Of a DNA stretch of 64,000 bases, positions 1 through 8,575 are shown piece after piece. The position numbers and the translations under genes are program-made. The notes under the pieces are model-generated. The model was not told the DNA's origin. It searched no databases and saw only the letters and a program-made list of their open reading frames with translations. The stretch comes from Lichenicoccus sp964246745 (GTDB lineage Bacteria; Pseudomonadota; Alphaproteobacteria; Acetobacterales; Acetobacteraceae). Where the stretch lies: NCBI GenBank assembly GCA_964246745.1, contig CAXTRK010000004.1, positions 106,913 through 170,912 of the forward strand. Reading direction: 5' to 3'. The stretch's first letter is position 1. Each line of letters begins with the position of its first letter.

Positions 1-35
1 GTGGCCGGGCGGCTGCTCTGACAGGCGGACCCGCT

Positions 36-878
36 TCAGGCTTCCTGCATGACCGGGTTGGCCAGACTGCCTAGTTTCTCCACCTCGACCGCGAGCTTGT
101 CGCCTGCCTTCATCCACAGCGGCGGCACGCGACGCGAGCCCACGCCCCCGGGTGTTCCGGTGGCGATCACGTCGCCGGGCCTGAGATAGGTGTAGCGCGA
201 GCAGTACGCGATCAGTTGCGGGATATTGAAGATCAGGTCGCTAAGGTAAGCTGACTGCACGGTCTCGCCGTTGAGGCGGGTCTCCACCTTGAGGTTGGTG
301 TTTCCGACCTCATCGGCGGTGACGATCCAGGGACCCATGGAGCCGGACTGCCAGAAGTTCTTGCCCGTCATCAAGGCGTGCTTCTGATATTCGCGCACAC
401 TGCCGTCCATGAAGCAGCAATAGCCGAAGACGTGAGACATGGCTTGCTCGACCGACACGTGCCGCGCCTCGCGTCCGATCACCACCGCGACCTCGCCCTC
501 GAAGTCGAATGTCTCGGAAACCTTCGGACGCAGGATCGGCTGGCCGGCCGCGACCAGCGAGTCGAGGGTCCGCGTGAACAGGATCGGGTTCTTCGGCTCC
601 TCATTCCTGGTCTCGCTGGCATGATCACGGTAATTGATGCCGACGCAGATGATCTTGCCGAAAACGTCCGCCGGCACCGCAAGCTGCACCGAGGAAAGCG
701 GTACGATCTCGGTGGCGTCCGAGGCGGCGCGGTTGAGCTCGGACAGAGACTGCGCCGGCAGTGCGAACGCGGTCGTGCCCGGATCGCCGCCCCGCCAACC
801 CCCGATGATGTGCACGTTCTCGCCGTTGAGTACGCCCTCTGCGCACATCCCTTGTCGTAGGATCCTTGCCAGCTTCAT
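36..878 (-). CDS. Fumarylacetoacetate hydrolase family protein (copy 1)
   Basis: A 280-residue enzyme of the FAH fold, the family that cleaves or decarboxylates acylpyruvates and isomerises ring-fission products at the end of aromatic pathways. The short N-terminal region (1-70) leads into the catalytic domain with NYRDHASE near 82-89. The acidic metal ligands are visible as E127 and E129 in DFEGEVAVVIGR and D158 in FMDGSVREYQ, followed by the active-site stretch GKNF (172-175) and the closing GTPGGVG motif. The ATG at 878 has a GAGGAC ribosome site about ten bases upstream. It lies 46 bases downstream of the VOC gene on the same strand, so the two are probably co-transcribed. The exact substrate is not readable; a ring-cleavage acylpyruvate is inferred from context. 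A second, diverged copy lies at 12670-13539. Confidence 0.88.
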   Translation of the reverse strand: MKLARILRQGMCAEGVLNGENVHIIGGWRGGDPGTTAFALPAQSLSELNRAASDATEIVPLSSVQLAVPADVFGKIICVGINYRDHASETRNEEPKNPILFTRTLDSLVAAGQPILRPKVSETFDFEGEVAVVIGREARHVSVEQAMSHVFGYCCFMDGSVREYQKHALMTGKNFWQSGSMGPWIVTADEVGNTNLKVETRLNGETVQSAYLSDLIFNIPQLIAYCSRYTYLRPGDVIATGTPGGVGSRRVPPLWMKAGDKLAVEVEKLGSLANPVMQEA

Positions 879-924
879 AAGCTAAATGTCCTCAGGCGAT
901 CAGCAGAGAGTCGGCTTGGCACGT

Positions 925-1515
925 TCAGGACCTACGGTGCTTGGCCACGAACTCCTCTGGGTCGATCTCCGCACCCGATGGATTGGCCTTGAACGCCGCC
1001 GATGACATGAACTCGACCATAGCTTCCACCGTCGGATAATTCTGAGCTGTGATCTCGACGTTGTTGCCGTCGGGATCGCGATAATAGAAGCTCGTCATCG
1101 GGCCGTGATCGCTGCTCCGGTGCGGCTTCAAGCCATGCTTCTTCAGCTCGTCGTATTTGTCGCAAAGCTCGGCGAAGCTGCCGACCGTGAGCTGCATATG
1201 GTGCAGCCCAGGCGTACCCTTGGGAACCTCGAGCCCGGTGCCGGGCTCTTCAAAGATGCCGATGGTCTGAATGTAGGGAAAGTCCAGCGACAGCCTGAAG
1301 AAGCACATCTTCAGGTCGGACGCACGAGTTTGTCCTCCCAGGTCGAGCGGCTTGGTTCCCTGGGGCGGCGCATGCTCGAAGAACGGGGAGACGCCGAGCA
1401 CCGTCGAATACCACGGCTTCATCTTGTCGAGCTGGCCGGTCTTGAGGATCGTCTCGCTGATCTTCAGAGCCGAAGTCGGCTGAGTCACGTTGGGATGGGC
1501 TGGTTCGGCGTCCAT
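925..1515 (-). CDS. VOC (glyoxalase/extradiol dioxygenase fold) family protein
   Basis: A 196-residue single-module member of the vicinal-oxygen-chelate superfamily, which includes extradiol ring-cleavage dioxygenases and glyoxalases. Recognisable elements are the helix after ILKT with WYSTVLG (35-41), GLHHMQLTV (103-111), and YYRDPDGNNVEI (144-155). Two of the three usual metal ligands are present (H105 or H106 and E154). The first ligand position, normally His in the opening strand, appears to be Glu (E21 in ISETIL). That makes a standard Fe(II) His-His-Glu site doubtful, so a changed metal centre or a non-dioxygenase role is possible. An AGAGGT ribosome site precedes the ATG. It is the upstream partner of the FAH-family gene. 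Confidence 0.82.
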   Translation of the reverse strand: MDAEPAHPNVTQPTSALKISETILKTGQLDKMKPWYSTVLGVSPFFEHAPPQGTKPLDLGGQTRASDLKMCFFRLSLDFPYIQTIGIFEEPGTGLEVPKGTPGLHHMQLTVGSFAELCDKYDELKKHGLKPHRSSDHGPMTSFYYRDPDGNNVEITAQNYPTVEAMVEFMSSAAFKANPSGAEIDPEEFVAKHRRS

Positions 1516-1747
1516 TTACTCTACCTCTTGCTAGGCGCGATATCGGAACCGTTTGGCAGTCGTTAATCGATGTTCGGATCATCGCACCCATGATCAGGTC
1601 CGGCTAGCCATTTCAACACGCCGTGTCAGCTTCCGCAACGGTGGGACCTGGCGGAGCCACACAGGCGTTGTGGCTGGCTTAAATCGAAAACTTCGTGAAC
1701 TATGGGCAGAGCAGCCATGAGGCAATTCGGCCGGCGGAGGAAAATCC

Positions 1748-2881
1748 ATGAGCAACGATCAATCGTTCGGCGTGATGAGCACCGAGGCGGCGGTCGTCCG
1801 CGAGACGGGCGGCCGCTTCACGATGCGCGCCGTGACGCTGTCGGCGCCTGGTCCGACGGAGGTGATCATCCAGATGGAGGCGAGCGGCATGTGCCATGCC
1901 GACCTCTCGGCACGCTCCGGCAACCTGCCGTTTCCGCTGCCAGGCGTCCTTGGTCACGAGGGCGTGGGCCGGGTCATCCAGCTCGGCGCCGCGGTCGAGG
2001 AGGTGGCTATCGGCGACCGGGTCGTGATCAGCTTCAGTTGGTGCGGTCATTGCGCTGCCTGCCAGCACGCCAACCCGGCCTATTGCCGCGATTGGCCGAT
2101 GCTCAATCTGTTCGGAGGCAGCCGGGCGGATGGCTCGGCCACGCTGCGCTGCGATGACGGACCGCTGCACGGCCACTTCTTCGGGCAATCATCGTTCTCG
2201 CGCCACATCGTTGTCGCTGCCCGCGCGGTCGTGAAGGTGCCGGAGGACGTGCCCGCCTCCATCCTGGCGCCGCTCGGCTGCGGCATACAGACCGGTGTCG
2301 GCGCCGTCATCAACGTTCTGCGCCCCGGTCCCGCCGCTCGCGTCGCGGTGTTCGGCGCGGGCGCCGTCGGCATGTCGGCGATCATGGGACTCGGCCTGAC
2401 TGGCGTCGCGCAGGTTATCGCCATCGACGTGAACCAGGCCCGGCTGCAGACAGCGAGCGCCCTCGGCGCCACCGACACGATTGACGCAGCCTCGGGCGAC
2501 ACCGCTGCACGGATCAAGGAGTTGACCAACGGCGAAGGTCTCGACGGCGCGATCGAGACCAGCGGCAATCTCGGCGCGCTGGGGGCCGCAATCCGGTCGC
2601 TGGCTGCTCGCGGCACCTGCGTCGTCATCGGGGTGCCGAAATTCGGCGACACCGTCGCGGTCGACGTGGTCGACATGGTCGCGCGCGGGCTTCGGGTTGT
2701 CGGCACCAACCAGGGTGATGTTGTCCCGCGCGTTTTCATCCCGAAGCTTATCGAGCTTTATCGCCGTGGCCGCCTGCCGATCGGCAAACTGATCACCGAC
2801 TTCGACTTCGCCGACATCAACCGCGCGGCTGAAGCGTCGCTCGATGGCAGCGCTGTCAAGCCGATACTGCATATGGCATGA
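1748..2881 (+). CDS. Zn-dependent aryl-alcohol-type dehydrogenase
   Basis: A 377-residue medium-chain dehydrogenase that should oxidise an alcohol with NAD(P)+. The catalytic zinc ligands are in GMCHAD (C49) and GHE (H70, E71). The structural zinc lobe is complete (C99, C102, C105, C113 in WCGHCAACQHANPAYC). The Rossmann motif VAVFGAGAVGMSA follows near residue 200. The pattern resembles benzyl-alcohol dehydrogenases more than class III formaldehyde dehydrogenases. The start is the ATG at 1748 behind a GGAGG-like sequence. It is first in an apparent operon with the E1 and E2 genes that follow within about 70 bases, and it diverges from the VOC/FAH pair. The substrate is inferred only. Confidence 0.88.
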   Translation: MSNDQSFGVMSTEAAVVRETGGRFTMRAVTLSAPGPTEVIIQMEASGMCHADLSARSGNLPFPLPGVLGHEGVGRVIQLGAAVEEVAIGDRVVISFSWCGHCAACQHANPAYCRDWPMLNLFGGSRADGSATLRCDDGPLHGHFFGQSSFSRHIVVAARAVVKVPEDVPASILAPLGCGIQTGVGAVINVLRPGPAARVAVFGAGAVGMSAIMGLGLTGVAQVIAIDVNQARLQTASALGATDTIDAASGDTAARIKELTNGEGLDGAIETSGNLGALGAAIRSLAARGTCVVIGVPKFGDTVAVDVVDMVARGLRVVGTNQGDVVPRVFIPKLIELYRRGRLPIGKLITDFDFADINRAAEASLDGSAVKPILHMA

Positions 2882-2953
2882 TCGCGCGGCCGCCGGTCTG
2901 CTCCCGTGCTCTATCCGGACCAGCCAGCTCACACCGTCAACAGGAGCGATACG

Positions 2954-5344
2954 ATGTCGCAGGATGCGCAGCCTGGGCCGTCAAAGTCGGATGAGCGGGC
3001 GATGAACCCGGTCGATACGCAAACCAGACTGGATACGGTGTCTGCCCTGGAGTCGCTCGACGCGCGACTGCGCTGGCTGTCGTCCTGGACCGTCCACAAC
3101 GCCAACCACGTCCGCGAGAGCCGCGACGGACTGAAGGTTGGCGGTCACCAAGCCTCGTGCGCCTCGATGACGGCGATCATGGCCACGCTCTACTTCCATG
3201 CCTTGCGGCCGCAGGACAAGGTGGCGGTCAAGCCGCATGCGGGTCCGGTGCTGCATGCGATCCATTACCTGCTCGGCAACCAGAGCCTCGATCAGCTACA
3301 GCGCTTCCGCGGCCAGGGCGGCGCGCAGAGCTATCCGTCGCGGACCAAGGACAGCATCCCGGTCGACTTCTCCACCGGTTCGGTCGGGCTCGGTGTCGCG
3401 ATCACCGTCTTTGCGAGCCTGGTCCAGGACTACCTGATTGCGCACGACAGGATGACCGACACCGAAGCGGGTCGCATGGTGGCGCTGCTGGGCGATGCCG
3501 AGCTCGACGAGGGCAATATCTACGAGTGCCTGATCGAGGCGTACAAGCACGACGTCCGCAACTGCTGGTGGATCGTCGACTATAACCGGCAGTCGCTCGA
3601 CGCGACCACTGCCGATCGCATGTTCGACCGGTTCGACGACATCTTTCGCACCTGCGGCTGGCGCGTGCTGACCCTCAAGCACGGCAAGCGCCAAAAAGCG
3701 GCGTTCGCGCGTCCCGGCGGCCGGGCGATCGAGGCCTGGATCGACAACTGCCCGAACGTTGACTACGCCGCGCTGACCTATCAGGGCGGCGGCGCCTGGC
3801 GGGCACGGCTGATGGCCGATATCGGCGACATGGATCATGTCGCGGCACTTATCGCCAGCTTCGACGACGAGGCGCTGTCGGCGCTGATGACCAATCTCGG
3901 CGGGCACTGCGTCGAGACCCTGCTCGAGGCCTACGGCGAGGCGGCGGACCAGCAGCCGACCCTGTTCATCGCCTACACCATCAAGGGCTATGGCCTGCCG
4001 TTCGCCGGCCATAAGGACAACCATTCGGGCCTGATGAATCCGAGCCAGATCGAGGCGCTGCGCAGCGCGATGCGCATCGCCGAGGGCCAGGAGTGGGCGC
4101 CGTATGGCGGCCTTGGCGAGAATGCGGCGGCCAGCCTGAGCGCCTTCGTGGAGCGCTCGCCGCTGGCAGCTGCCAGAACCGAGCCGAAGGCTCCGGCGAT
4201 CGCCATCCCGACGCGCCTGCCGGTGCCGGACGGCGCAAACCAATCGACGCAGGCGGCGTTCGGCCGCATCCTGCTCGAGCTGTCACGCGCCGAGCCGGCG
4301 CTCTCGGAGCGGATCGTCACGACGTCGCCCGACGTCACCGTCTCGACCAATCTTGGCGCCTGGGTGAACCAGCGCGGCCTGTTCCGTCGTCAGGAACTGC
4401 AGGACGTGTTTCACCTGGCCAAAATCCCGTCGGCGCAGCGCTGGGCTGGCCATCATGCGGGGCAGCACATCGAGCTCGGCATCGCCGAGAACAACCTGTT
4501 CCTGATGCTGGCGGCTCTCGGTCTTGCGGCGCCGATGTTCGGCACCCGCCTGCTGCCGATCGGCACCATCTATGATCCCTTCATTGCCCGCGGCCTCGAT
4601 GCGCTGAACTACGGCTGTTATCAGGACAGCCGGTTCCTGCTGGTGGCGACGCCGTCAGGGGTAACGCTGGGTCCGGAGGGCGGAGCGCACCAGTCGATCA
4701 ACTCGCCGCTGATCGGCATGGGCCAGCCAGGCCTCACCTATTTCGAGCCGGCCTTCGTCGACGAGCTGACGTTGATGATGCGCTGGTCGCTTGCGCACAT
4801 GCAGGCCGATGACGGCGGCTCGGTCTATCTGCGGCTGACCACGCGGCAGATCGCCCAGATTGAACGCGATGACTCCGCCTGGGAGGAGGACGCCCTGAAG
4901 GGCGGCTATTGGTTGAAACAGCCCGGTGTTGGAGCCGAGGCGGCAATCGTCTTTACCGGCGCGTTGGCGCCGGAGGCGATCACTGCCTGGGACAGCCTGA
5001 TTGATGATATCCCCGGTCTCGGCCTGCTCTGCGTCACCTCCCCCGACCTGCTGCATCGTGGTTGGAGCGCCCGCCAAGCCGGACGCTGGAGCGGCCGCCG
5101 CCACGCGAGCAGCCATGTCGAGACCCTGCTGGGTGCGCTGGCGCCGCAAGCCGGGCTCGTGACGGTGCTGGACGGAGCGCCCTCGACGCTGTCCTGGCTC
5201 GGGGCGGTGCGCGGCATGCGGGTCAGCCCGCTCGGCGTCGACCGGTTCGGCCAGACCGGCGACCTCCCTGACCTCTATCGGACCTACAGACTGGACGCTG
5301 ATGCCATCGTCGAGGCATCGGCCGAGCTGTTCCTGGGAGCGTGA
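2954..5344 (+). CDS. Homodimeric pyruvate dehydrogenase-type E1 (transketolase-like)
   Basis: A 796-residue thiamine-diphosphate enzyme of the AceE type, in which alpha and beta parts are fused. It would oxidatively decarboxylate a 2-oxo acid and pass the acyl group to a lipoyl E2. The ThDP/Mg motif is GDAELDE (180-186) with the distal Asn in VDYNRQ (N211). The pyrimidine domain follows at about 440-640 and the transketolase C-terminal domain closes the protein. It is about 90 residues shorter than typical AceE, and GDGE reads GDAE. The ATG at 2954 is chosen because AGGAG lies at 2942-2946; an in-frame ATG at 2906 has no comparable site. Its stop abuts the E2 gene. Pyruvate is the default substrate, but a pathway-specific 2-oxo acid is equally possible given the catabolic context. 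Confidence 0.88.
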   Translation: MSQDAQPGPSKSDERAMNPVDTQTRLDTVSALESLDARLRWLSSWTVHNANHVRESRDGLKVGGHQASCASMTAIMATLYFHALRPQDKVAVKPHAGPVLHAIHYLLGNQSLDQLQRFRGQGGAQSYPSRTKDSIPVDFSTGSVGLGVAITVFASLVQDYLIAHDRMTDTEAGRMVALLGDAELDEGNIYECLIEAYKHDVRNCWWIVDYNRQSLDATTADRMFDRFDDIFRTCGWRVLTLKHGKRQKAAFARPGGRAIEAWIDNCPNVDYAALTYQGGGAWRARLMADIGDMDHVAALIASFDDEALSALMTNLGGHCVETLLEAYGEAADQQPTLFIAYTIKGYGLPFAGHKDNHSGLMNPSQIEALRSAMRIAEGQEWAPYGGLGENAAASLSAFVERSPLAAARTEPKAPAIAIPTRLPVPDGANQSTQAAFGRILLELSRAEPALSERIVTTSPDVTVSTNLGAWVNQRGLFRRQELQDVFHLAKIPSAQRWAGHHAGQHIELGIAENNLFLMLAALGLAAPMFGTRLLPIGTIYDPFIARGLDALNYGCYQDSRFLLVATPSGVTLGPEGGAHQSINSPLIGMGQPGLTYFEPAFVDELTLMMRWSLAHMQADDGGSVYLRLTTRQIAQIERDDSAWEEDALKGGYWLKQPGVGAEAAIVFTGALAPEAITAWDSLIDDIPGLGLLCVTSPDLLHRGWSARQAGRWSGRRHASSHVETLLGALAPQAGLVTVLDGAPSTLSWLGAVRGMRVSPLGVDRFGQTGDLPDLYRTYRLDADAIVEASAELFLGA

Positions 5345-5346
5345 TC

Positions 5347-6660
5347 ATGGCCGCCGAAATCATCATGCCGTCGCTGTCGCCGACGATGGAGAAGGGCAGC
5401 ATCGCGAAGTGGCGGGTGCGCGAGGGCGACGCGGTGAAAGCCGGCGACGTCCTGGCTGAGATCGAGACCGATAAGGCCAGCATGGAATTCGAGGCCGCCG
5501 AGGACGGCATTGTCAGCCGGATCGTGGTAGCCGCCGGCACCGAGGACGTGCCGGTGGGCGCCTTGATTGCGCTGATCGGCGACGCGGCGGACGCGCCCGC
5601 GCGCGGAATGCAAGGCGGCTCTCAGGATGTGGCTGGTCCCGGACCGGCGGAGGACACGGGCCTCGCTGCCGCCCCGCTGCCGCCGATGCCCTCCGAGGTG
5701 CCGCACGCGCCGCCAATGGCGATCCTCGACACCGCGCCGGTCAAGCCATCGCTCCCGGCAACGGCGGTGCCGAGCTCCACCAAGGCAAGCCCGCTGGCCC
5801 GGCGGATCGCTGGCGCCAAGGGTATCGACCTCGGCCAGATCCGCGGCTCTGGCCGCGATGGCAAAATCCTGAGGATCGACCTCAACCTGCCGCGCCGCGC
5901 CGGGATGCTGGATGCGGCGCCGACTCCGGTGCACGCCGCGGCCCCCACGCCCATCCATCCACCGCCAACCGGCGTCCCGCACGAGACGGTCAAGCTGTCC
6001 GGGATGCGCAGGACCATCGCCCGACGCTTGACGGAGTCCAAGCAGACGGTGCCGCACTTCTACCTCAACGTGGATGTGCGGCTCGACGCTCTGCTCACGC
6101 TGCGTGGCGAGCTGAACGCGTCGCGCGATGCAAGCGAGAAGCTCTCGGTCAACGACTTCCTGATCAAGGCGCTGGCTGTTGCGCTGGAGCTGACGCCGGA
6201 CGCCAACGTGCAATTCGGCGGCGACCAGCTCTACCGCTTTGGACGCGCCGACATCTCGGTCGCCATCGCCATCCCCGGCGGCTTGGTCACTCCGGTGGTG
6301 ATCGACGCTGGCAACAAGCGCGTTTCACGGATCGCCGCCGAGGTGAAGGACTTCTCCGCCCGCGCCCGCGCCGGCACTCTGGCGCCCGAGGAATACAAGG
6401 GCGGCACTGCGTCTCTCTCCAACCTGGGCATGTTCGGCATGACCTCGATTGTTCCGGTGATAAGCCCGCCGCAGGCGGTCATCATCGGGATAGGCGCTGG
6501 TGAGCAGCGGCCGGTTGCGGCCGACGGCCAGCTCGCGCTGGCGACGGTGCTGACCGCCACCGCCAGCTTCGACCACCGGGCGATCGACGGCGCGGTCGGC
6601 GCTGAGCTGGTGCGGACCTTCAAGAACCTGATCGAGCGGCCGAGCCTGATGCTGGCCTGA
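5347..6660 (+). CDS. Dihydrolipoamide acyltransferase (E2)
   Basis: A 437-residue E2 core component that accepts the acyl group from E1 on a lipoyl-lysine and transfers it to CoA. Domains in order are one lipoyl domain (1-78) with the modified K43 in ETDKASMEFE, a Pro/Ala-rich linker, a peripheral-subunit-binding domain near 150-180 (SPLARRIAGAKGIDLGQIRGSG), and the acyltransferase domain ending in DHRAIDG, which carries the catalytic His. The ATG at 5347 sits seven bases after GGAG. A GTG at 5341 overlaps the E1 stop but is too close to that ribosome site. No E3 (lipoamide dehydrogenase) follows: the next gene is convergent and is not an E3. The complex probably borrows a housekeeping E3. 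Confidence 0.9.
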   Translation: MAAEIIMPSLSPTMEKGSIAKWRVREGDAVKAGDVLAEIETDKASMEFEAAEDGIVSRIVVAAGTEDVPVGALIALIGDAADAPARGMQGGSQDVAGPGPAEDTGLAAAPLPPMPSEVPHAPPMAILDTAPVKPSLPATAVPSSTKASPLARRIAGAKGIDLGQIRGSGRDGKILRIDLNLPRRAGMLDAAPTPVHAAAPTPIHPPPTGVPHETVKLSGMRRTIARRLTESKQTVPHFYLNVDVRLDALLTLRGELNASRDASEKLSVNDFLIKALAVALELTPDANVQFGGDQLYRFGRADISVAIAIPGGLVTPVVIDAGNKRVSRIAAEVKDFSARARAGTLAPEEYKGGTASLSNLGMFGMTSIVPVISPPQAVIIGIGAGEQRPVAADGQLALATVLTATASFDHRAIDGAVGAELVRTFKNLIERPSLMLA

Positions 6661-6720
6661 AACGATCATCAGAGCTCCGGCCAACCATTACCCGAATCCT
6701 GATGCGTCTCAGCACCAGAA

Positions 6721-7965
6721 TTACGTCGCGCTAGCCGCGAGAAGCGACTTCAACGACACCGACTCGTCTGCAAGAGCACTCGTCGCGATCTTCATGTGCT
6801 CATTCACCATCCGTTTCGCTGCCAGGAAATCGCCGACCCGGTTGACCGCGTCCGCGGCGATGACCGTGTGACCGTGCAGGTAGAAGGCAATGAAGTTATG
6901 GCTTTCCGGCGTGCCACGTAGGACGATCTCATCATAGCCGTTCGACAGCCCGACCATCTGAAGCTTAAGGTCATACTGTTCGGACCAGAACCACGGCGGT
7001 ATCGCCTTCCGTGCGGGCTTGCCGCAGATCGCCGCGGCACATGCGTGCGCCTGCTCAATCGCGTTCGGGACCGACTCGAGTCGCAGCTTCCGCTCCAGGA
7101 AGCCGTGCGCCGCATGCGTTGCGCAATCACCGATGGCATAGACGTGCGGATCGGTCGTCCGACCGTCGGCTTCGACCACGATGCCTCCATCGACGACCAG
7201 TCCGGCGCCTTCAGCGAGTTCGACGTTCGGCAGCAGCCCGATGCCGACGATGACGAAGTCGGCCGGCAGCATGGAATTGTCCCCATACGCCACCGCACTG
7301 ACCTTGCCCGGGTCCTTGTCGGAGGCGATGAAGCTGGTGACGGTAATCCCGGTATGGATGTCGACGCCGTGATTTCGATGGACACGCTCGTAGAATGCCG
7401 ACATCTCAGGTGCCGTTACGCGAGCCAGCACGCGGTTGGCGCCTTCCAGAACTGCCACCGCAAGTCCGGCCTTGATTGCCACCGCCGCCACTTCCAGCCC
7501 GACATAGCCGCCGCCGACGATGACGAGCCGGCGCCCAGACTCGAAGCCTCTGCGAATAGCGTCACCGTCTTCGATATTGCGAAGATAAAAGATATTGCCG
7601 AGCTCGTGACCCGGAACCTTGAGAGGGCGCGGCCGACCGCCGATCGCCAGTATCAGCACGTCATAGTGAAGCTGTTCGCCGCCCTGAAGCGAAATCGTTC
7701 GCTCATGGCGATTGATGGCTTCCACGCGCGTTGCCAGGCGCAACTCGATGTCGGCCTTTTGATACACGGAGAGCTGCTTCACCCGCAGGGAGTCGATGTC
7801 CGCGTCACCAGCGAGGTACGCTTTCGATAGCGGTGGCCGGGCGTAAGGCAAGTGCTTCTCCTCGCCGACCAGCATGATGCGGCCGGAGAAGCCCTCGCTG
7901 CGGAGTCTGGTAGCGGCTTCGCCGCCGGCTTGGCCGGCGCCGATGATAATCGCTGTTCCGTTCAT
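6721..7965 (-). CDS. FAD-dependent ferredoxin reductase (Rieske system)
   Basis: A 414-residue NAD(P)H:ferredoxin reductase of the putidaredoxin/rubredoxin reductase class. It has an N-terminal FAD dinucleotide fold (IIIGAGQAGGEAA, residues 6-18), the YARPPLSK motif of this family (41-48), a second NAD(P)H-binding fold (VIVGGGYVGLEVA) and the FAD-closing VYAIGDCA. The redox-active CxxxxC disulfide of lipoamide dehydrogenases is absent, so it is not the missing E3. It is the third gene read leftward after the Rieske oxygenase and the ferredoxin, matching the three-component layout of dicamba O-demethylase. A 3'-end gap of 60 bases separates it from the convergent E2 gene. Confidence 0.88.
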   Translation of the reverse strand: MNGTAIIIGAGQAGGEAATRLRSEGFSGRIMLVGEEKHLPYARPPLSKAYLAGDADIDSLRVKQLSVYQKADIELRLATRVEAINRHERTISLQGGEQLHYDVLILAIGGRPRPLKVPGHELGNIFYLRNIEDGDAIRRGFESGRRLVIVGGGYVGLEVAAVAIKAGLAVAVLEGANRVLARVTAPEMSAFYERVHRNHGVDIHTGITVTSFIASDKDPGKVSAVAYGDNSMLPADFVIVGIGLLPNVELAEGAGLVVDGGIVVEADGRTTDPHVYAIGDCATHAAHGFLERKLRLESVPNAIEQAHACAAAICGKPARKAIPPWFWSEQYDLKLQMVGLSNGYDEIVLRGTPESHNFIAFYLHGHTVIAADAVNRVGDFLAAKRMVNEHMKIATSALADESVSLKSLLAASAT

Positions 7966-8121
7966 AAAGTTCGTCTCCGCCAGCCGTGCGGCCTGTCACC
8001 ACGTGCCGTTCCAATGCAACGATCCGGCGCCGGATTACACTGATGCATCATCTCAGGCTTCCACGTGACTGAGCCGCTTTGTCTGGCGTGCGTGGCTGCC
8101 AATCAGGAGTGTTCGACCCAG

Positions 8122-8439
8122 TCAACCCTCGTCGACGATGCGGACCGAAAGACCTTCCAGGTTCTCCTTGACCTCTATCTGGCACGACAGCCGGGACGTC
8201 GATGTCCGGTTGTTCGAGCTGTCGAGCAGCGCCTCCTCATCCTCCCCGATCGGAGGCAGGCGGGCGAACCAAGCCGGATCGACCGACACGTGACACGTCG
8301 CGCAAGAACAGCATCCGCCGCACATGGCCAGCAGTTCATCAAATCCCGCTCCTCGAATAACCTCCATGACGGTTCTCCCGACCGGAGCGTCAACGGTCTC
8401 GGTTTCGCCGGAAAGCCGTGTCACAAGAAGTGTAGGCAA
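8122..8439 (-). CDS. [2Fe-2S] ferredoxin (adrenodoxin/putidaredoxin type)
   Basis: A ferredoxin of about 105 residues that would shuttle electrons from the FAD reductase to the Rieske oxygenase. The cluster ligands follow the C-X5-C-X2-C...C pattern in MCGGCCSCATC and the later LSCQIE. An extra Cys lies inside the loop. The preferred start is TTG at 8439 (PTLLVTRLSGE follows), because GGGGAGA lies at ideal spacing upstream; the longer reading from GTG at 8460 would place that ribosome site inside the gene. It lies between the reductase and the oxygenase on the same strand. Its size and motif spacing match vertebrate-type rather than plant-type ferredoxins. Confidence 0.85.
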   Translation of the reverse strand: MPTLLVTRLSGETETVDAPVGRTVMEVIRGAGFDELLAMCGGCCSCATCHVSVDPAWFARLPPIGEDEEALLDSSNNRTSTSRLSCQIEVKENLEGLSVRIVDEG

Positions 8440-8575
8440 GATATCTCCCCACGTCCTCACTCATCGAGTCATTCAACTCGTCCGAGAACCTTACGTCGCC
8501 AGGCCGTTCAAGGACAATGCCCACGCAGAGCCTGATCAAGGGCGGCCTTCAGCAGGAAAGCTGGCCTGCCGGATA

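Noticed and set aside
6721..7965. Flavoprotein as the missing E3 (lipoamide dehydrogenase) of the E1-E2 operon
   Set aside because: It is on the other strand, lacks the CxxxxC redox disulfide, and matches ferredoxin reductases next to a ferredoxin and a Rieske oxygenase.
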